In this document: positions 49,171 through 57,923 of the stretch, in pieces
Numbering within the stretch: the first letter of the stretch is position 1
How the letters are laid out: every line of letters starts with the position of its first letter
Assembly: GCF_010092445.1 (NCBI RefSeq)
Contig: NZ_CP048031.1
Coordinates: forward strand, 3,596,001-3,660,000
Origin: Shewanella sp. Arc9-LZ
GTDB lineage: Bacteria; Pseudomonadota; Gammaproteobacteria; Enterobacterales; Shewanellaceae
Direction of reading: 5' to 3'
DNA length: 64,000 bases
Notes under the pieces: generated by a model
What the model was told of the DNA's origin: nothing
Seen by the model: the letters and a program-made list of their open reading frames with translations, nothing else
Databases searched by the model: none
Translations under genes and position numbers: made by a program

Positions 49171-49620
49171 ATGAAAAAGATATTACTAACGGTTGCGGCA
49201 ACCGCAATGATGATCCCTGCTGTATTTGCGAATAATTTTGAAGAACCTGCAGATGCCATTGAATACCGCCAAGCTGCTTTCGGCTTAATTGCTTATAACT
49301 TTGGTGATATGGGCGCTATGCTAAAAGGTAAAAAACCTTTTGATGCTGCTGTATTTAGTGCTCGTGCAGATAATGTTGCAGCGCTATCAAAAATACCACA
49401 TGAAGGTTTTATTGCTGGTTCAGATAAAGGCGATACCGAAGCACTAGCTAAAATTTGGCAAGATAAAGCAGATTTTGATAGCAAAATGACTGCATTTCAA
49501 GATAATGCCGCGGCATTAGCTGTTTCAGCTAAATCAAGCGATAAAAATAGCATTAAACAAGCTTTTGCTAACACTGGTAAAAGCTGTAAAGGTTGTCACG
49601 ACGTTTACAAAAAAGACTAA
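49171..49620 (+). CDS. Cytochrome c'
   Basis: A 149-residue periplasmic heme protein. The start is ATG 49171, since AAGGA overlaps the earlier ATG at 49165. A signal peptide spans about 1-20 (IPAVFA-NNF). A four-helix bundle follows (IEYRQAAFGLIAYNFGDMGAML at its start), with the C-terminal heme site CKGCH at 139-143 and Lys/Tyr after it. Cytochromes c' bind NO and CO at a five-coordinate heme and help NO tolerance. A b-type cytochrome gene converges on it. Confidence 0.95.
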   Translation: MKKILLTVAATAMMIPAVFANNFEEPADAIEYRQAAFGLIAYNFGDMGAMLKGKKPFDAAVFSARADNVAALSKIPHEGFIAGSDKGDTEALAKIWQDKADFDSKMTAFQDNAAALAVSAKSSDKNSIKQAFANTGKSCKGCHDVYKKD

Positions 49621-49675
49621 TTTGATTAGTTAGCTCTGGTGAGTATAAGTAGCTCTACTCAATAGTAAAAATGAT

Positions 49676-49702
49676 AAAAGCCCATCTTTATGGGCTTTTT
49701 TA
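49676..49702. terminator. Convergent terminator, cytochrome c' / b-type cytochrome
   Basis: AAAAGCCCA (49676-49684) pairs with TGGGCTTTT (49691-49699), loop TCTTTA, followed by Ts. Confidence 0.88.
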
Positions 49703-49723
49703 TTGGCTTTAATTAACCTGGAA

Positions 49724-50389
49724 TTATAAAAAACTGACCACAGGTTCGAGTAACAACCACCAAATAGCAGCAAAAATAACTGACACGATAACTAACGCCA
49801 TCCAAGGCGAACGCAATGTAGGTGAAGTGACCTGCTCGGTAACTTGTTTATAACCGCTGAACATGGCTTTAAGTACATTGTCACCCTTAAAAACATGCAC
49901 TAACACGGCAATAATATGTACCGCAGCCAAAGCCAAAATAAGATTGAAATTAGTTTTATGCAGCCAGGTTAGCCACCCCGCAGTATCTGACGAAACGAGA
50001 TATATCAGCGGACCTTCAGTAAAAATATCATCTGTTGCAAATAAACCGGTACTTAACTGCAACACAAGTGATCCCAGCAACACAATCACCATATAACCAC
50101 CTAGTGGATTATGCCCAAGTGACGAAGGTTTAGGCTGGGCTTTCGCGTAAGCGATAACTTTTTTAGGTGCAACAAAAAAATGTGTAAACTTAGCGGTGTC
50201 ACTTCCTATAAAGCCCCAAATTAATCTAAATGTAATCAGAGTCATCAATAGATACGCCAATATCTGATGCCACTGCATTTCACCTATTTCGGCTGTCCAC
50301 CATAATCCGCCAATTAAACACACCATAGCCCAATGGAAAAAACGTGTTGGAAAATCCCATACCTTTATTTTTTGTTGTTCTATACTCAT
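49724..50389 (-). CDS. b-type cytochrome of the b561 / Ni-Fe hydrogenase-subunit family
   Basis: A 221-residue membrane protein with four main helices plus a C-terminal one. Its N-terminus KVWDFPTRFFHWAMV is diagnostic for this family. His at positions such as HWAMV, MQWHQILAY, TWLHKTNF and AVHIIAVLVHVF can hold two b hemes. It probably exchanges electrons between quinol and a periplasmic c-type cytochrome. The convergent neighbour is cytochrome c', a plausible but unproven partner. Confidence 0.92.
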   Translation of the reverse strand: MSIEQQKIKVWDFPTRFFHWAMVCLIGGLWWTAEIGEMQWHQILAYLLMTLITFRLIWGFIGSDTAKFTHFFVAPKKVIAYAKAQPKPSSLGHNPLGGYMVIVLLGSLVLQLSTGLFATDDIFTEGPLIYLVSSDTAGWLTWLHKTNFNLILALAAVHIIAVLVHVFKGDNVLKAMFSGYKQVTEQVTSPTLRSPWMALVIVSVIFAAIWWLLLEPVVSFL

Positions 50390-50884
50390 TAATAACCTGC
50401 TTATTACTATTCTTTACTGACAAATTATAAACTCATCAGCAATAAATAAAACAAGAAGGTTTACAAACTAATACAAATAAACATGCTTACGTAGCTAAAA
50501 AAGACAACCAAAGAAGCTTTGCTTTATAAAGAGGATGAACCTAACGAGAAGTAATAAATCAATGTCAGCTAAGTAACCAGTAACATAGGATAAAGGAGCA
50601 TGCTTGTAGAGCGTTTATGAATAAGACAACCCCATACAAAATCGTGCTTGAAATTGTATGAAAAAACCTCAGCAAAGCTAATTAAGTATTAACTTATCCA
50701 TACAAATATGAGCCTATACTGACAGCATTACAAGCATATTTAATGGCTTTTTTGTTCAAAACGTCTAAGAGATCAAATATGCAGCACTCGATATATAAAG
50801 CCGGTAAAAGTGTGATGTAGATCACGAATTTTATGGTTAACCTTGGTAATCTGGAGTTAAGCAAACAACAAGAAGGTTCTAAAT
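50390..50884. other. Region upstream of the hibernation factor gene
   Basis: 495 bases without a frame, ending with the CRP-type site at 50811-50826 and a ribosome site (AAGG) for the next gene. Nothing else recognised. Confidence 0.5.
50811..50826. promoter_or_regulatory. CRP-binding site ahead of raiA
   Basis: TGTGATGTAGATCACG matches TGTGA-N6-TCACA in nine of ten bases, and the flanks AAAAG and AATTTT extend the palindrome. It is centred 66 bases before the start codon. CRP control of raiA (yfiA) is known in E. coli. Confidence 0.75.
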
Positions 50885-51238
50885 ATGCTGAAAATCACTA
50901 GCAAACAACTTGAAGTCACTGCCCTTATCCGTGAACGTATTGAAGGACGATTAGAAAAATTAAGTCGACATGATATTCAATTAATTAACCCGCACGTCAT
51001 TATTACTCAAGAAAAGCAGTTGTTTAAAATAGAGGCATCAGTTGGATTACCTAGTGGAGATTTATTCGCCCAGGCAAAAAGTGAAAACCTATACGCAGCA
51101 ATTACTGCAATGGGACAAAAGCTGGAAAAACAGCTAAATCGCCTGACCCACAAACCCCAGGCTCAACGCCATGTATCATTACCAAATGACACAGAAAGCG
51201 AATTTGAGTATGTTTATAAGGAGGAAAACGCCGCTTGA
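50885..51238 (+). CDS. raiA: Ribosome hibernation / inhibitor factor RaiA-HPF
   Basis: A 117-residue short HPF/YfiA-type protein, beginning MLKITSKQLEVTALIRERIEGRLEKL and with ESNLYAAITAMGQKLEKQLNRL-like helix near 80-100. It binds the 30S decoding region and silences ribosomes in stationary phase. Length and acidic tail (TESEFEYVYKEENAA) fit RaiA better than short Hpf. Its place just before pheL-pheA is the same as E. coli raiA. Confidence 0.93.
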   Translation: MLKITSKQLEVTALIRERIEGRLEKLSRHDIQLINPHVIITQEKQLFKIEASVGLPSGDLFAQAKSENLYAAITAMGQKLEKQLNRLTHKPQAQRHVSLPNDTESEFEYVYKEENAA

Positions 51239-51256
51239 TATTATTTATCTCTCACC

Positions 51257-51284
51257 AGCGCACCTTCGGGTGCGCTTTCTTTTG
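51257..51284 (+). terminator. raiA terminator
   Basis: AGCGCACC-TTCG-GGTGCGCT, an 8-bp stem with a stable UUCG tetraloop, followed by TTCTTTT, 18 bases after the stop. Confidence 0.92.
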
Positions 51285-51359
51285 TCTATAATCCAATACT
51301 CAAGCATTGATGAGTAAATTTACGTTGACAGTCGCCTGTCAGAGCTTTAGTTTTACTCC

Positions 51360-51434
51360 ATGAACAAAAAAATATTCAGCCTTTTTATTTTCTTTTTTAT
51401 TCAGCCCACCTCTGGAGGCGGATTTTCTGTGTAA
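51360..51434 (+). CDS. pheL: phe attenuator leader peptide
   Basis: A 24-codon frame with six Phe, clustered in IFSLFIFFFI, ending TAA at 51432-51434, ahead of an attenuator hairpin and pheA. The place and logic equal E. coli pheL. The peptide goes on past the Phe cluster into QPTSGGGFSV, longer than the 15-residue E. coli leader. GGAGGC inside this tail (51414-51419) can pair with GCCTCC of the terminator. TTGACA at 51326-51331 is a probable -35. Confidence 0.9.
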   Translation: MNKKIFSLFIFFFIQPTSGGGFSV

Positions 51435-51453
51435 AAACGAAAATGAAAATTCT

Positions 51454-51483
51454 AAAGCCTCCCAACTGGGAGGCTTTTTTGTC
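51454..51483 (+). terminator. pheA attenuator terminator
   Basis: AAAGCCTCCCA (51454-51464) pairs with TGGGAGGCTTT (51467-51477), followed by T6. It lies between pheL and pheA. Confidence 0.92.
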
Positions 51484-51541
51484 TTATAAACTCTGCCGTA
51501 TCTAGTCATGCGCCAGTATGTAGCGTCACATTGAGGTCAAT

Positions 51542-53488
51542 ATGCAAAAACCACCTGAGTTAAGTCAAACTCGTGAACAGATAACTGCCTTGGATAAATC
51601 CTTATTAGCGTTGTTATCTCAGCGCCGCCAATTGAGCCTAAATGTTGCACGCAGCAAAGAAGTTGATGTTAGACCGATACGAGATACACAACGAGAAAAA
51701 GAACTACTTGAAAGACTAGTACAGCAAGGGCGCGACCAAGGACTTGATGCACATTTTGTGATATCACTTTATCAAAGCATTATTGAAGACTCGGTTTTAT
51801 TTCAACAAACGTATCTTCATGGTAGAGCTAACCCAGACACTCAAAAGCAGCAATATACTGTGGCTTATTTGGGTGCTAGGGGTTCTTACTCTTACTTAGC
51901 TGCAAGCCGTTACTGTTCACGCCGTCAAGTCGAAATGCTTGATTTCGGCTGCAAAAGTTTTGATGAAATTGTTAATGCCGTTGAATCTGGTCATGCCGAT
52001 TATGGTTTTTTACCGATTGAAAATACCTCTTCAGGATCTATCAATGAAGTGTATGACGTACTGCAACATACAACGCTGTCAATTGTTGGCGAAACAACTA
52101 TTGAAGTGAGTCATTGTTTACTCACTAAACCCAACGGTAAACTATCTGATATCAAGACTATTTACGCTCACCCGCAGCCGATCAGTCAATGCAGTCGCTA
52201 TTTAAGTCAACATCCTCATATCAAACTTGAATATTGTTCTAGTAGTGCTGAAGCCATGACAAAAGTTGTCGAGGCGGACAGCAATACTGTCGCAGCCATA
52301 GGCAGTGCTGAAGGCGGAGCGCTGTATCAGTTAATTGCGATGGAGCAAGGTTTAGCTAACCAAAAAATCAATCAGAGTCGTTTTATTGTTGTCGCTCGAA
52401 AAGCCTCTGCGGTGCCTTCTCAGCTGCCAGCAAAAACCACCTTGATCATGGCGACAGGACAGAAGCCAGGAGCATTAGTAGAAGCATTATTGGTACTTAA
52501 AGCTCATAATTTGAATATGAGTAAGTTAGAATCTCGTCCAATACCTGGAACACCATGGGAGGAGATGTTTTACCTCGATATTGATGGCAACTTGGCTACT
52601 ACCGAAGTACAACAAGCGATTAAAGAGTTAGAGCGCCTTACTCGTTTTATCAAAGTATTAGGCTGTTATCCATGTGAAACCGTTAAACCTACACAACTAT
52701 CGCAAGCTCAATTATTAATTGAACCCGGTAGCTCTAAACAAGAGCCAATCAAACCTATACCAAATAGCCAAGCTAAGCATTCACGCGACTATAAATCACA
52801 AGATACTCAATTGTTCTGTCAGCACTTACAAATAGGCGCCGGACAATTTAGCGCATTACAGCAAATTAACTTACCGATAGATAATACCGAACTGGCTACG
52901 CAAGCAAAGCACATCAAAGAATCAGGCTTTCAAGCCATTGTGCTCAATGATTTAAAACAACAACTCAATGAACAACAATTAAAACAGCATGCACAGGTCA
53001 TTGAACAAGCTGGTTTATTATGTGTAATGCAAATAGATCAAGAACAAGAGTTTATCGTTGCTAGCCAATTAGCAGATATGCTGATATTAAGTGGTAAACA
53101 AATGTACAACCCGGACATGTTAACCTTAATTGGTTCCGTCAATTTGCCGGTAATATTAGAAAGAAACACCATGGCTAGTATCGATGATTGGCTACAAGCT
53201 GCCGATGCAGTCCTTAGTCACGGTAATCAACAACTCGGGCTATGCGAATCAGGTGTACGTAGTTTCACGCACCCAGAGCAGTTAAGCCTCGATTTAGCCG
53301 GATTGGTTGAAGTGAAATCCCGCAGTCATTTACCTGTAATCGTTAACACGAGCTTCTGTATTAATGCTGCACTGTTAACTACTCATGCAAATGCCGTTAA
53401 GCAACTTAATGCTGACGGAATTATATTGTTACATCAAGATGGTGTATCGCAAGCTGATATTATTCATGGTTTATACCAAGCAAAGTAA
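51542..53488 (+). CDS. pheA: Chorismate mutase / prephenate dehydratase with extra DAHP synthase-like domain
   Basis: A 648-residue protein; the usual P-protein is about 386. Chorismate mutase covers 1-90, prephenate dehydratase 105-285 (LGARGSYSY, PIENTSSGSINEV, SRFIVVAR) and ACT 298-376, with Phe-binding GALVEAL and ESRP. After a polar linker (380-425), residues 428-645 resemble a type I-beta DAHP synthase (GNQQLGLCESGVRSF, SHLPVIV). The catalytic GPCS and GGAxKPRTSPY segments are missing, the KRG Lys is Glu540 and the metal His is Phe605, so this domain is probably inactive and regulatory (inference). The start is ATG 51542 behind GAGG. Confidence 0.94.
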   Translation: MQKPPELSQTREQITALDKSLLALLSQRRQLSLNVARSKEVDVRPIRDTQREKELLERLVQQGRDQGLDAHFVISLYQSIIEDSVLFQQTYLHGRANPDTQKQQYTVAYLGARGSYSYLAASRYCSRRQVEMLDFGCKSFDEIVNAVESGHADYGFLPIENTSSGSINEVYDVLQHTTLSIVGETTIEVSHCLLTKPNGKLSDIKTIYAHPQPISQCSRYLSQHPHIKLEYCSSSAEAMTKVVEADSNTVAAIGSAEGGALYQLIAMEQGLANQKINQSRFIVVARKASAVPSQLPAKTTLIMATGQKPGALVEALLVLKAHNLNMSKLESRPIPGTPWEEMFYLDIDGNLATTEVQQAIKELERLTRFIKVLGCYPCETVKPTQLSQAQLLIEPGSSKQEPIKPIPNSQAKHSRDYKSQDTQLFCQHLQIGAGQFSALQQINLPIDNTELATQAKHIKESGFQAIVLNDLKQQLNEQQLKQHAQVIEQAGLLCVMQIDQEQEFIVASQLADMLILSGKQMYNPDMLTLIGSVNLPVILERNTMASIDDWLQAADAVLSHGNQQLGLCESGVRSFTHPEQLSLDLAGLVEVKSRSHLPVIVNTSFCINAALLTTHANAVKQLNADGIILLHQDGVSQADIIHGLYQAK

Positions 53489-53516
53489 CGATTAAATAAC
53501 CGGGAATGACACACAT

Positions 53517-53547
53517 AAAAATGCCGAGAATATTCTCGGCATTTTAT
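53517..53547 (+). terminator. pheA terminator
   Basis: AATGCCGAGAA pairs with TTCTCGGCATT over a two-base turn, followed by a T-rich run, 31 bases after the stop. Confidence 0.9.
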
Positions 53548-53594
53548 TACTCGTAATTGTAAAAGGTAATTAGTTATTCAAGGCTATTCAATAA

Positions 53595-53939
53595 TCATAC
53601 TGCTAGGCCATCATTTAAACTTATCCAGCCTTTAAAAATACGATAACTGAACCAACTAACACCCAGTAAGTACATGGGTAAACTCAGCCATAAAGGACTA
53701 AGCCAATATCCTGCAATAAAAAATGGACATAGGCCAATAATACTCATACGTTGCCAACGTAGATGACTACCCAACACAGAGTCTGGGTTGACGTTCTTTT
53801 GGATCAAATTAAGCCAAAAACTCAATAATACAGGCACAAAAAATAATGGAAAAGCACTCATTAAGCCGTAAAGAAAATGCCCTAAGGAATTATCTTCAAC
53901 CTGTTGAACAGGTAGCATATTCGATGGCATCATCGACAT
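53595..53939 (-). CDS. Small membrane protein, DUF4870-like
   Basis: A 114-residue protein with about three hydrophobic segments: FFVPVLLSFWLNLI near 33-47, MSIIGLCPFFIAGYWL near 67-82 and LWLSLPMYLLGVSWFSYRIFKGW near 86-105. HLRWQ after a loop with DSVLGSH is like the small DUF4870-type membrane proteins ('SHARWQ'). GGAGG lies six bases ahead of ATG 53939. It lies between pheA and tyrA, facing the latter's direction; no function is known. Confidence 0.75.
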   Translation of the reverse strand: MSMMPSNMLPVQQVEDNSLGHFLYGLMSAFPLFFVPVLLSFWLNLIQKNVNPDSVLGSHLRWQRMSIIGLCPFFIAGYWLSPLWLSLPMYLLGVSWFSYRIFKGWISLNDGLAV

Positions 53940-54069
53940 GGGGTATCCTCCAAAGGTAACTAAGTTTACTGAGCTAACACAGCGTTATTTGGCTACCGTA
54001 TTAACTAAACATAAGCTTTGTGTCACTATTTCGCAATAATTAGTTCAATTAATAATGCTTCATTTAGCG

Positions 54070-55221
54070 TTATCCAGCTTTCATATCATTAACAGATTGC
54101 AACATGGCGCGACTTTCATGTTGGAACTGCGGCGCAAAGTCACCAAACCATTTAGCGACACGCTGGAACTGCTCCACAAAGGCTTGCCTATTACCGGTTT
54201 GCAACATTGTTAATGCATCACGATAATTATCTAGATAATCACTAATCGCGTGTTGGCTGCCAGGTTGGGCAAAAATAATATCGGCATAAAGCTCGGGATC
54301 TTGAGCAAATAAACGACCAACCATGGCTAACTCTAAACGATAAATCGGTGAGCTAAACTGTAATAAGTTACCAATATCAGCTTCTTCTTTGCACAAGTTG
54401 ACGCCATATACGAATGTTGAAAAGTGACGCATAGCCTGTACAAGTTGCATCGCTTTATCATGACGCTCTGCTTCAGCTTCAACTATTCGCGCCCCCCAAA
54501 TTTCAATCTGTTGTAGTAACCATTGATACGCTTCTTGATGACGGCCATGACACACCACCACCACCTGTTTAGCGAGACTACCAACATCTGGGCCAAACAT
54601 AGGATGCAGACCCACTACAGGGCCTTTATGCGCAGCTAACATTGCCGCTAAAGGTGCTTCTTTAATCGAGGTGAGATCAGCTAGAATACAATTTTCAGGT
54701 AGCTGGGTTAACTTGTCACGGATCACTTCGCAGGTCACATTTATGGGTACGGTAACAATCACTAATCCTGCACCATCAAAAATGGCAGCGGCATCTTGCC
54801 AATCATTTTTATCTATACTTTTAACTTCATAACCAGAAAGAACCAACATTTGGCTAAATAACTGTCCCAGTTTGCCCTGACCACCCACAACGACCACATG
54901 ACCCAGATCTTGCTTAATCTGCTTAAACCCAACATCTTTTTCATTTAGGTAAGATTCGCGCATAAGTCGACGTAAAATATCTTCAATTAACTGTGGTGAG
55001 ACATTCATTTTTTGTGCTTCGTCTCGACGTTTAGCTAACATCGATGCTTCACGTTGTGGGGCATAAATAGGTACACCAGCCGCATGTTTTACGGCACCAA
55101 CTTGCGCCACTAAATCGAGACGTTTACGTAATAAATGCAGTAATTGTTGATCCACGCCATCAATTAAATCACGAAGATGCTCTAAGCCTGCTGTGGTTTT
55201 TTCATTCATCTGTTTATCCAT
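54070..55221 (-). CDS. tyrA: Chorismate mutase / prephenate dehydrogenase
   Basis: A 383-residue T-protein making 4-hydroxyphenylpyruvate. The N-terminal AroQ chorismate mutase is about 1-100 ([34 protein letters not shown]). The NAD-binding prephenate dehydrogenase domain starts at [14 protein letters not shown] near 112 and has [11 protein letters not shown] near 200. Length matches E. coli TyrA (373). The ATG overlaps the aroF stop codon by one base (TAATG), so the two are translationally coupled as in E. coli aroF-tyrA. Confidence 0.97.
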   Translation of the reverse strand: MDKQMNEKTTAGLEHLRDLIDGVDQQLLHLLRKRLDLVAQVGAVKHAAGVPIYAPQREASMLAKRRDEAQKMNVSPQLIEDILRRLMRESYLNEKDVGFKQIKQDLGHVVVVGGQGKLGQLFSQMLVLSGYEVKSIDKNDWQDAAAIFDGAGLVIVTVPINVTCEVIRDKLTQLPENCILADLTSIKEAPLAAMLAAHKGPVVGLHPMFGPDVGSLAKQVVVVCHGRHQEAYQWLLQQIEIWGARIVEAEAERHDKAMQLVQAMRHFSTFVYGVNLCKEEADIGNLLQFSSPIYRLELAMVGRLFAQDPELYADIIFAQPGSQHAISDYLDNYRDALTMLQTGNRQAFVEQFQRVAKWFGDFAPQFQHESRAMLQSVNDMKAG

Positions 55222-56312
55222 TAACCGTTAACAACCTGCAGCGTCTCAAAACGCGTTGGTAATACTGCAGACAACTGGTTAGCGCCTTGTCTTAAAATGG
55301 TTTCAGTAGTTTCCCAATCAATGCATGCGTCAGTGACAGAAACACCATATTTTAGCTCTGCTAACGGTTTATCTGAACTCTGATTACCTTCATTGAGGTT
55401 ACTTTCAAGCATAACACCGATGATAGATTTATTACCTGCTTCAATTTGGTTAAATACATCTTCGCAAACGTTTTTTTGACGTTGATGATCTTTTGATGAA
55501 TTACCATGACTGCAGTCAACGACTAAACGAGCACTGAGTTTCGCCTTATGAATTTGGGCTTCACTCTGAGCAACACTGTCTGCATCATAGTTAGGTGCTA
55601 ACCCGCCACGTAAAATAATGTGTCCATCTGGATTACCGGCCGTTTGCAACAAAGAAACTTGACCTTCTTGGTTAATGCCCATAAAGCGGTGGCTGCTGGC
55701 AGCTGATTTTAATGCATTAATAGCCACTTCCAACTTACCATCTGTGCCATTTTTAAAACCAACAGGCATCGACAAACCTGAAGCCATTTCTCGATGAGTT
55801 TGCGATTCTGTGGTTCTTGCGCCAATTGCAGACCAAGTAACTAGCTCGGACAAATATTGTGGACTGATCGGATCCAGCGCTTCTGTCGCGATAGGTAATT
55901 CAAGTTCAGCAAGCCAAATCATGAGTTCTCGAGCCATTCTGAGTCCTTTCTCGACATCAAATGACTCATCCATATCAGGGTCATTAATCAACCCTTTCCA
56001 ACCGACAGTTGTGCGAGGCTTTTCAAAATACACGCGCATTAAAATGTAGAAATCATCACTGAGTTCATCATGTAACTTTTTCAGCTTTAATGCATACTCT
56101 TTTGCCGCGGCAATATCATGAATAGAACATGGCCCCGTCACCACAAGCACCCTATTATCACGTTTATGGACTATATCTGAGACTTGCTTACGAGCATTTA
56201 GAATATATTGATAAGCATGAGTTGATAATGGAAGTTCTTGCTTTAACTCTGCAGGAGTCACTAGCACTTGTTCTGAACTGATGTGCACATTATTAATGGT
56301 ATCTTGTTGCAT
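55221..56312 (-). CDS. aroF: 3-deoxy-7-phosphoheptulonate (DAHP) synthase, AroF type
   Basis: A 363-residue type I-alpha DAHP synthase, first step of the shikimate pathway. ATG 56312 matches E. coli AroF (MQxDxxNNVHI). Active-site motifs are [33 protein letters not shown] and [12 protein letters not shown]. Similarity over the full length is closest to the Tyr-sensitive AroF isoenzyme, and linkage to tyrA supports it. A perfect 17-bp palindrome lies about 150 bases upstream. Confidence 0.96.
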   Translation of the reverse strand: MQQDTINNVHISSEQVLVTPAELKQELPLSTHAYQYILNARKQVSDIVHKRDNRVLVVTGPCSIHDIAAAKEYALKLKKLHDELSDDFYILMRVYFEKPRTTVGWKGLINDPDMDESFDVEKGLRMARELMIWLAELELPIATEALDPISPQYLSELVTWSAIGARTTESQTHREMASGLSMPVGFKNGTDGKLEVAINALKSAASSHRFMGINQEGQVSLLQTAGNPDGHIILRGGLAPNYDADSVAQSEAQIHKAKLSARLVVDCSHGNSSKDHQRQKNVCEDVFNQIEAGNKSIIGVMLESNLNEGNQSSDKPLAELKYGVSVTDACIDWETTETILRQGANQLSAVLPTRFETLQVVNG

Positions 56313-56394
56313 ACTTATCACTCTCTTTTGACGACAGACCAAAGGTCACTAATAGAATTATTTTTTAGGTATTGGATAGTACAATCTGTATTTT

Positions 56395-56414
56395 TGTAAC
56401 GCTACACCATTACA
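56395..56414. promoter_or_regulatory. TyrR-box-like dyad ahead of aroF
   Basis: TGTAA (56395-56399) and TTACA (56410-56414) are 10 bases apart; the TyrR consensus has eight. It lies about 83 bases before aroF. The spacing misfit keeps confidence low. Confidence 0.35.
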
Positions 56415-56460
56415 CCTTGAAAGCAACTATGCCTGCGCAAAGGTCCTAGAGCAAGGCTTA

Positions 56461-56477
56461 TTTACACAAAGTGTAAA
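56461..56477. promoter_or_regulatory. Perfect 17-bp palindrome, possible operator of aroF
   Basis: TTTACACAAAGTGTAAA is two 7-base arms around AAA. Its half sites equal the TyrR box halves but in the opposite arrangement. It is about 150 bases upstream of aroF. Confidence 0.45.
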
Positions 56478-56539
56478 AAATCATATAACTGATGATATTT
56501 CGTACAAAAAAATAACCCCAGTCATACATCTTGTACGCG

Positions 56540-56683
56540 CTCTACTCGTCGGTACCGCTCTACTCGTTGTTACCACTCTATTCGCTATTACCACTCTATT
56601 CGTCGTTACCGCTCTATTCGTTGTTATCGCTCTACTCGTCGTTACCACTCTATTCGCTATTACCGCTCTATTCGCTGTTATCC
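56540..56683. repeat. 18-bp minisatellite, eight copies
   Basis: Eight contiguous degenerate units of consensus CTCTAYTCGYYGTTACCR fill exactly 144 bases, between aroF and rplS. On the minus strand they are open as a hexapeptide repeat (NRAVTT-like), because 18 is a multiple of three, but no gene signals are present. Confidence 0.92.
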
Positions 56684-56711
56684 CTTTATTATTTTTAAAA
56701 GCCCCACAAAC

Positions 56712-56736
56712 AAAAACCCGCCTTTCGGCGGGTTGT
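56712..56736 (-). terminator. rpsP-rplS operon terminator
   Basis: AACCCGCC pairs with GGCGGGTT around TTTC; on the minus strand T5 follows. It lies about 40 bases after the rplS stop and just before the minisatellite. Confidence 0.92.
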
Positions 56737-56774
56737 TGTGCGAACACTGCATCTTTATTCTGTATTGGTAACTA

Positions 56775-57128
56775 TTACTTAGTTGCCAATTTTTCACGGA
56801 TACGTGCAGACTTACCTGAACGCTCACGTAAATAGTACAGTTTAGCACGACGTACACGACCGCGACGCTTAACTTCGATGCTAGCAATTAGCGGGCTATG
56901 CGTCTGGAAAGCACGCTCAACACCTTCGCCATTAGAGATTTTACGTACTGTGAATGCAGAATGCAGACCACGGTTACGCTTAGCAATTACCAAACCTTCA
57001 AAAGCTTGAAGACGCTCTTTTTCGCCTTCCTTAACACGTACTTGAACTACTACTGTATCACCAGCACCAAAATCAGGCACATCTGTTTTCATTTGCTCAT
57101 CGTTGAGCATTTTAATGATGTTGTTCAT
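56775..57128 (-). CDS. rplS: 50S ribosomal protein L19
   Basis: A 117-residue protein whose central [25 protein letters not shown] and [15 protein letters not shown] match L19 almost exactly. L19 lies at the 30S-50S interface. GGAG precedes ATG 57128. It is the last gene of the rpsP-rimM-trmD-rplS operon, 33 bases after trmD. Confidence 0.98.
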   Translation of the reverse strand: MNNIIKMLNDEQMKTDVPDFGAGDTVVVQVRVKEGEKERLQAFEGLVIAKRNRGLHSAFTVRKISNGEGVERAFQTHSPLIASIEVKRRGRVRRAKLYYLRERSGKSARIREKLATK

Positions 57129-57161
57129 AATTACTCCATCCTAGTAATAACTGAGCGTTGA

Positions 57162-57908
57162 CTATGCGGACTTGTCCGTTTCATTCACGAACTGCGCTAA
57201 TAAAGTCGTTTGTTCGTCAGTCAGAGCTAGATTTTCAAATAATTCTGGTCGTCTCAAAAAAGTTCTTCCGATACTTTGTTGTAAACGCCAGAGTCTAATT
57301 TTTTCGTGGTCACCGCTTAGCAGCACTGCGGGTACGTCAAGACCATCCAATTGTTCAGGGCGCGTATAATGAGGACAATCCAGTAAACCATCAGAGAAAG
57401 AATCTTGCTCTGCTGACGCTTGCTTGCCCAGTACACCTGGTACTAAACGAGCCACTGAATCGATTAACGTCATTGCCGGTAACTCACCACCCGAAAGTAC
57501 GTAATCACCGATAGACCATTCTTCATCAACTTCTGTTTGAATAATGCGTTCATCAACACCTTCGTATCGACCACACACTAAAATCAAACACTCTGATTTA
57601 GCTAACTCAGTAACGCCATGCTGATCCAGCTTGCGTCCCTGAGGAGATAGATAAATCACTTTTGCCCTATCACCTGCAGCTGCTTTAGCTGCATGGATAG
57701 CATCACGCAGAGGTTGCACCATCATTAACATACCGGGCCCACCACCATAAGGTCGGTCGTCCACAGTATTATGTCTATCATGGGTGAAATCTCGAGGATT
57801 CCACGTTTGCACCTCTAGCAGGCCGTTTTTCACGGCTCGACCCGTAACCCCAAAGTCTGTAACAGCACGAAACATCTCTGGAAACAGGGTGATTACCCCT
57901 AACCACAT
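57162..57908 (-). CDS. trmD: tRNA (guanine-N1-)-methyltransferase
   Basis: A 248-residue SPOUT-class enzyme making m1G37 next to the anticodon. Signatures are [34 protein letters not shown] and [16 protein letters not shown], which form the knotted SAM site. Length fits E. coli TrmD (255). GAGG precedes ATG 57908, 15 bases after rimM. Confidence 0.98.
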   Translation of the reverse strand: MWLGVITLFPEMFRAVTDFGVTGRAVKNGLLEVQTWNPRDFTHDRHNTVDDRPYGGGPGMLMMVQPLRDAIHAAKAAAGDRAKVIYLSPQGRKLDQHGVTELAKSECLILVCGRYEGVDERIIQTEVDEEWSIGDYVLSGGELPAMTLIDSVARLVPGVLGKQASAEQDSFSDGLLDCPHYTRPEQLDGLDVPAVLLSGDHEKIRLWRLQQSIGRTFLRRPELFENLALTDEQTTLLAQFVNETDKSA

Positions 57909-57923
57909 ATGTTGTACCTCGAC

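Noticed and set aside
56540..56683. CRISPR array
   Set aside because: Units are contiguous, 18 bases, without spacers; no cas genes nearby.
56481..56747. 88-codon minus-strand frame over the minisatellite
   Set aside because: It is open only because the 18-bp unit is a multiple of three. It overlaps the rplS terminator and has no ribosome site.
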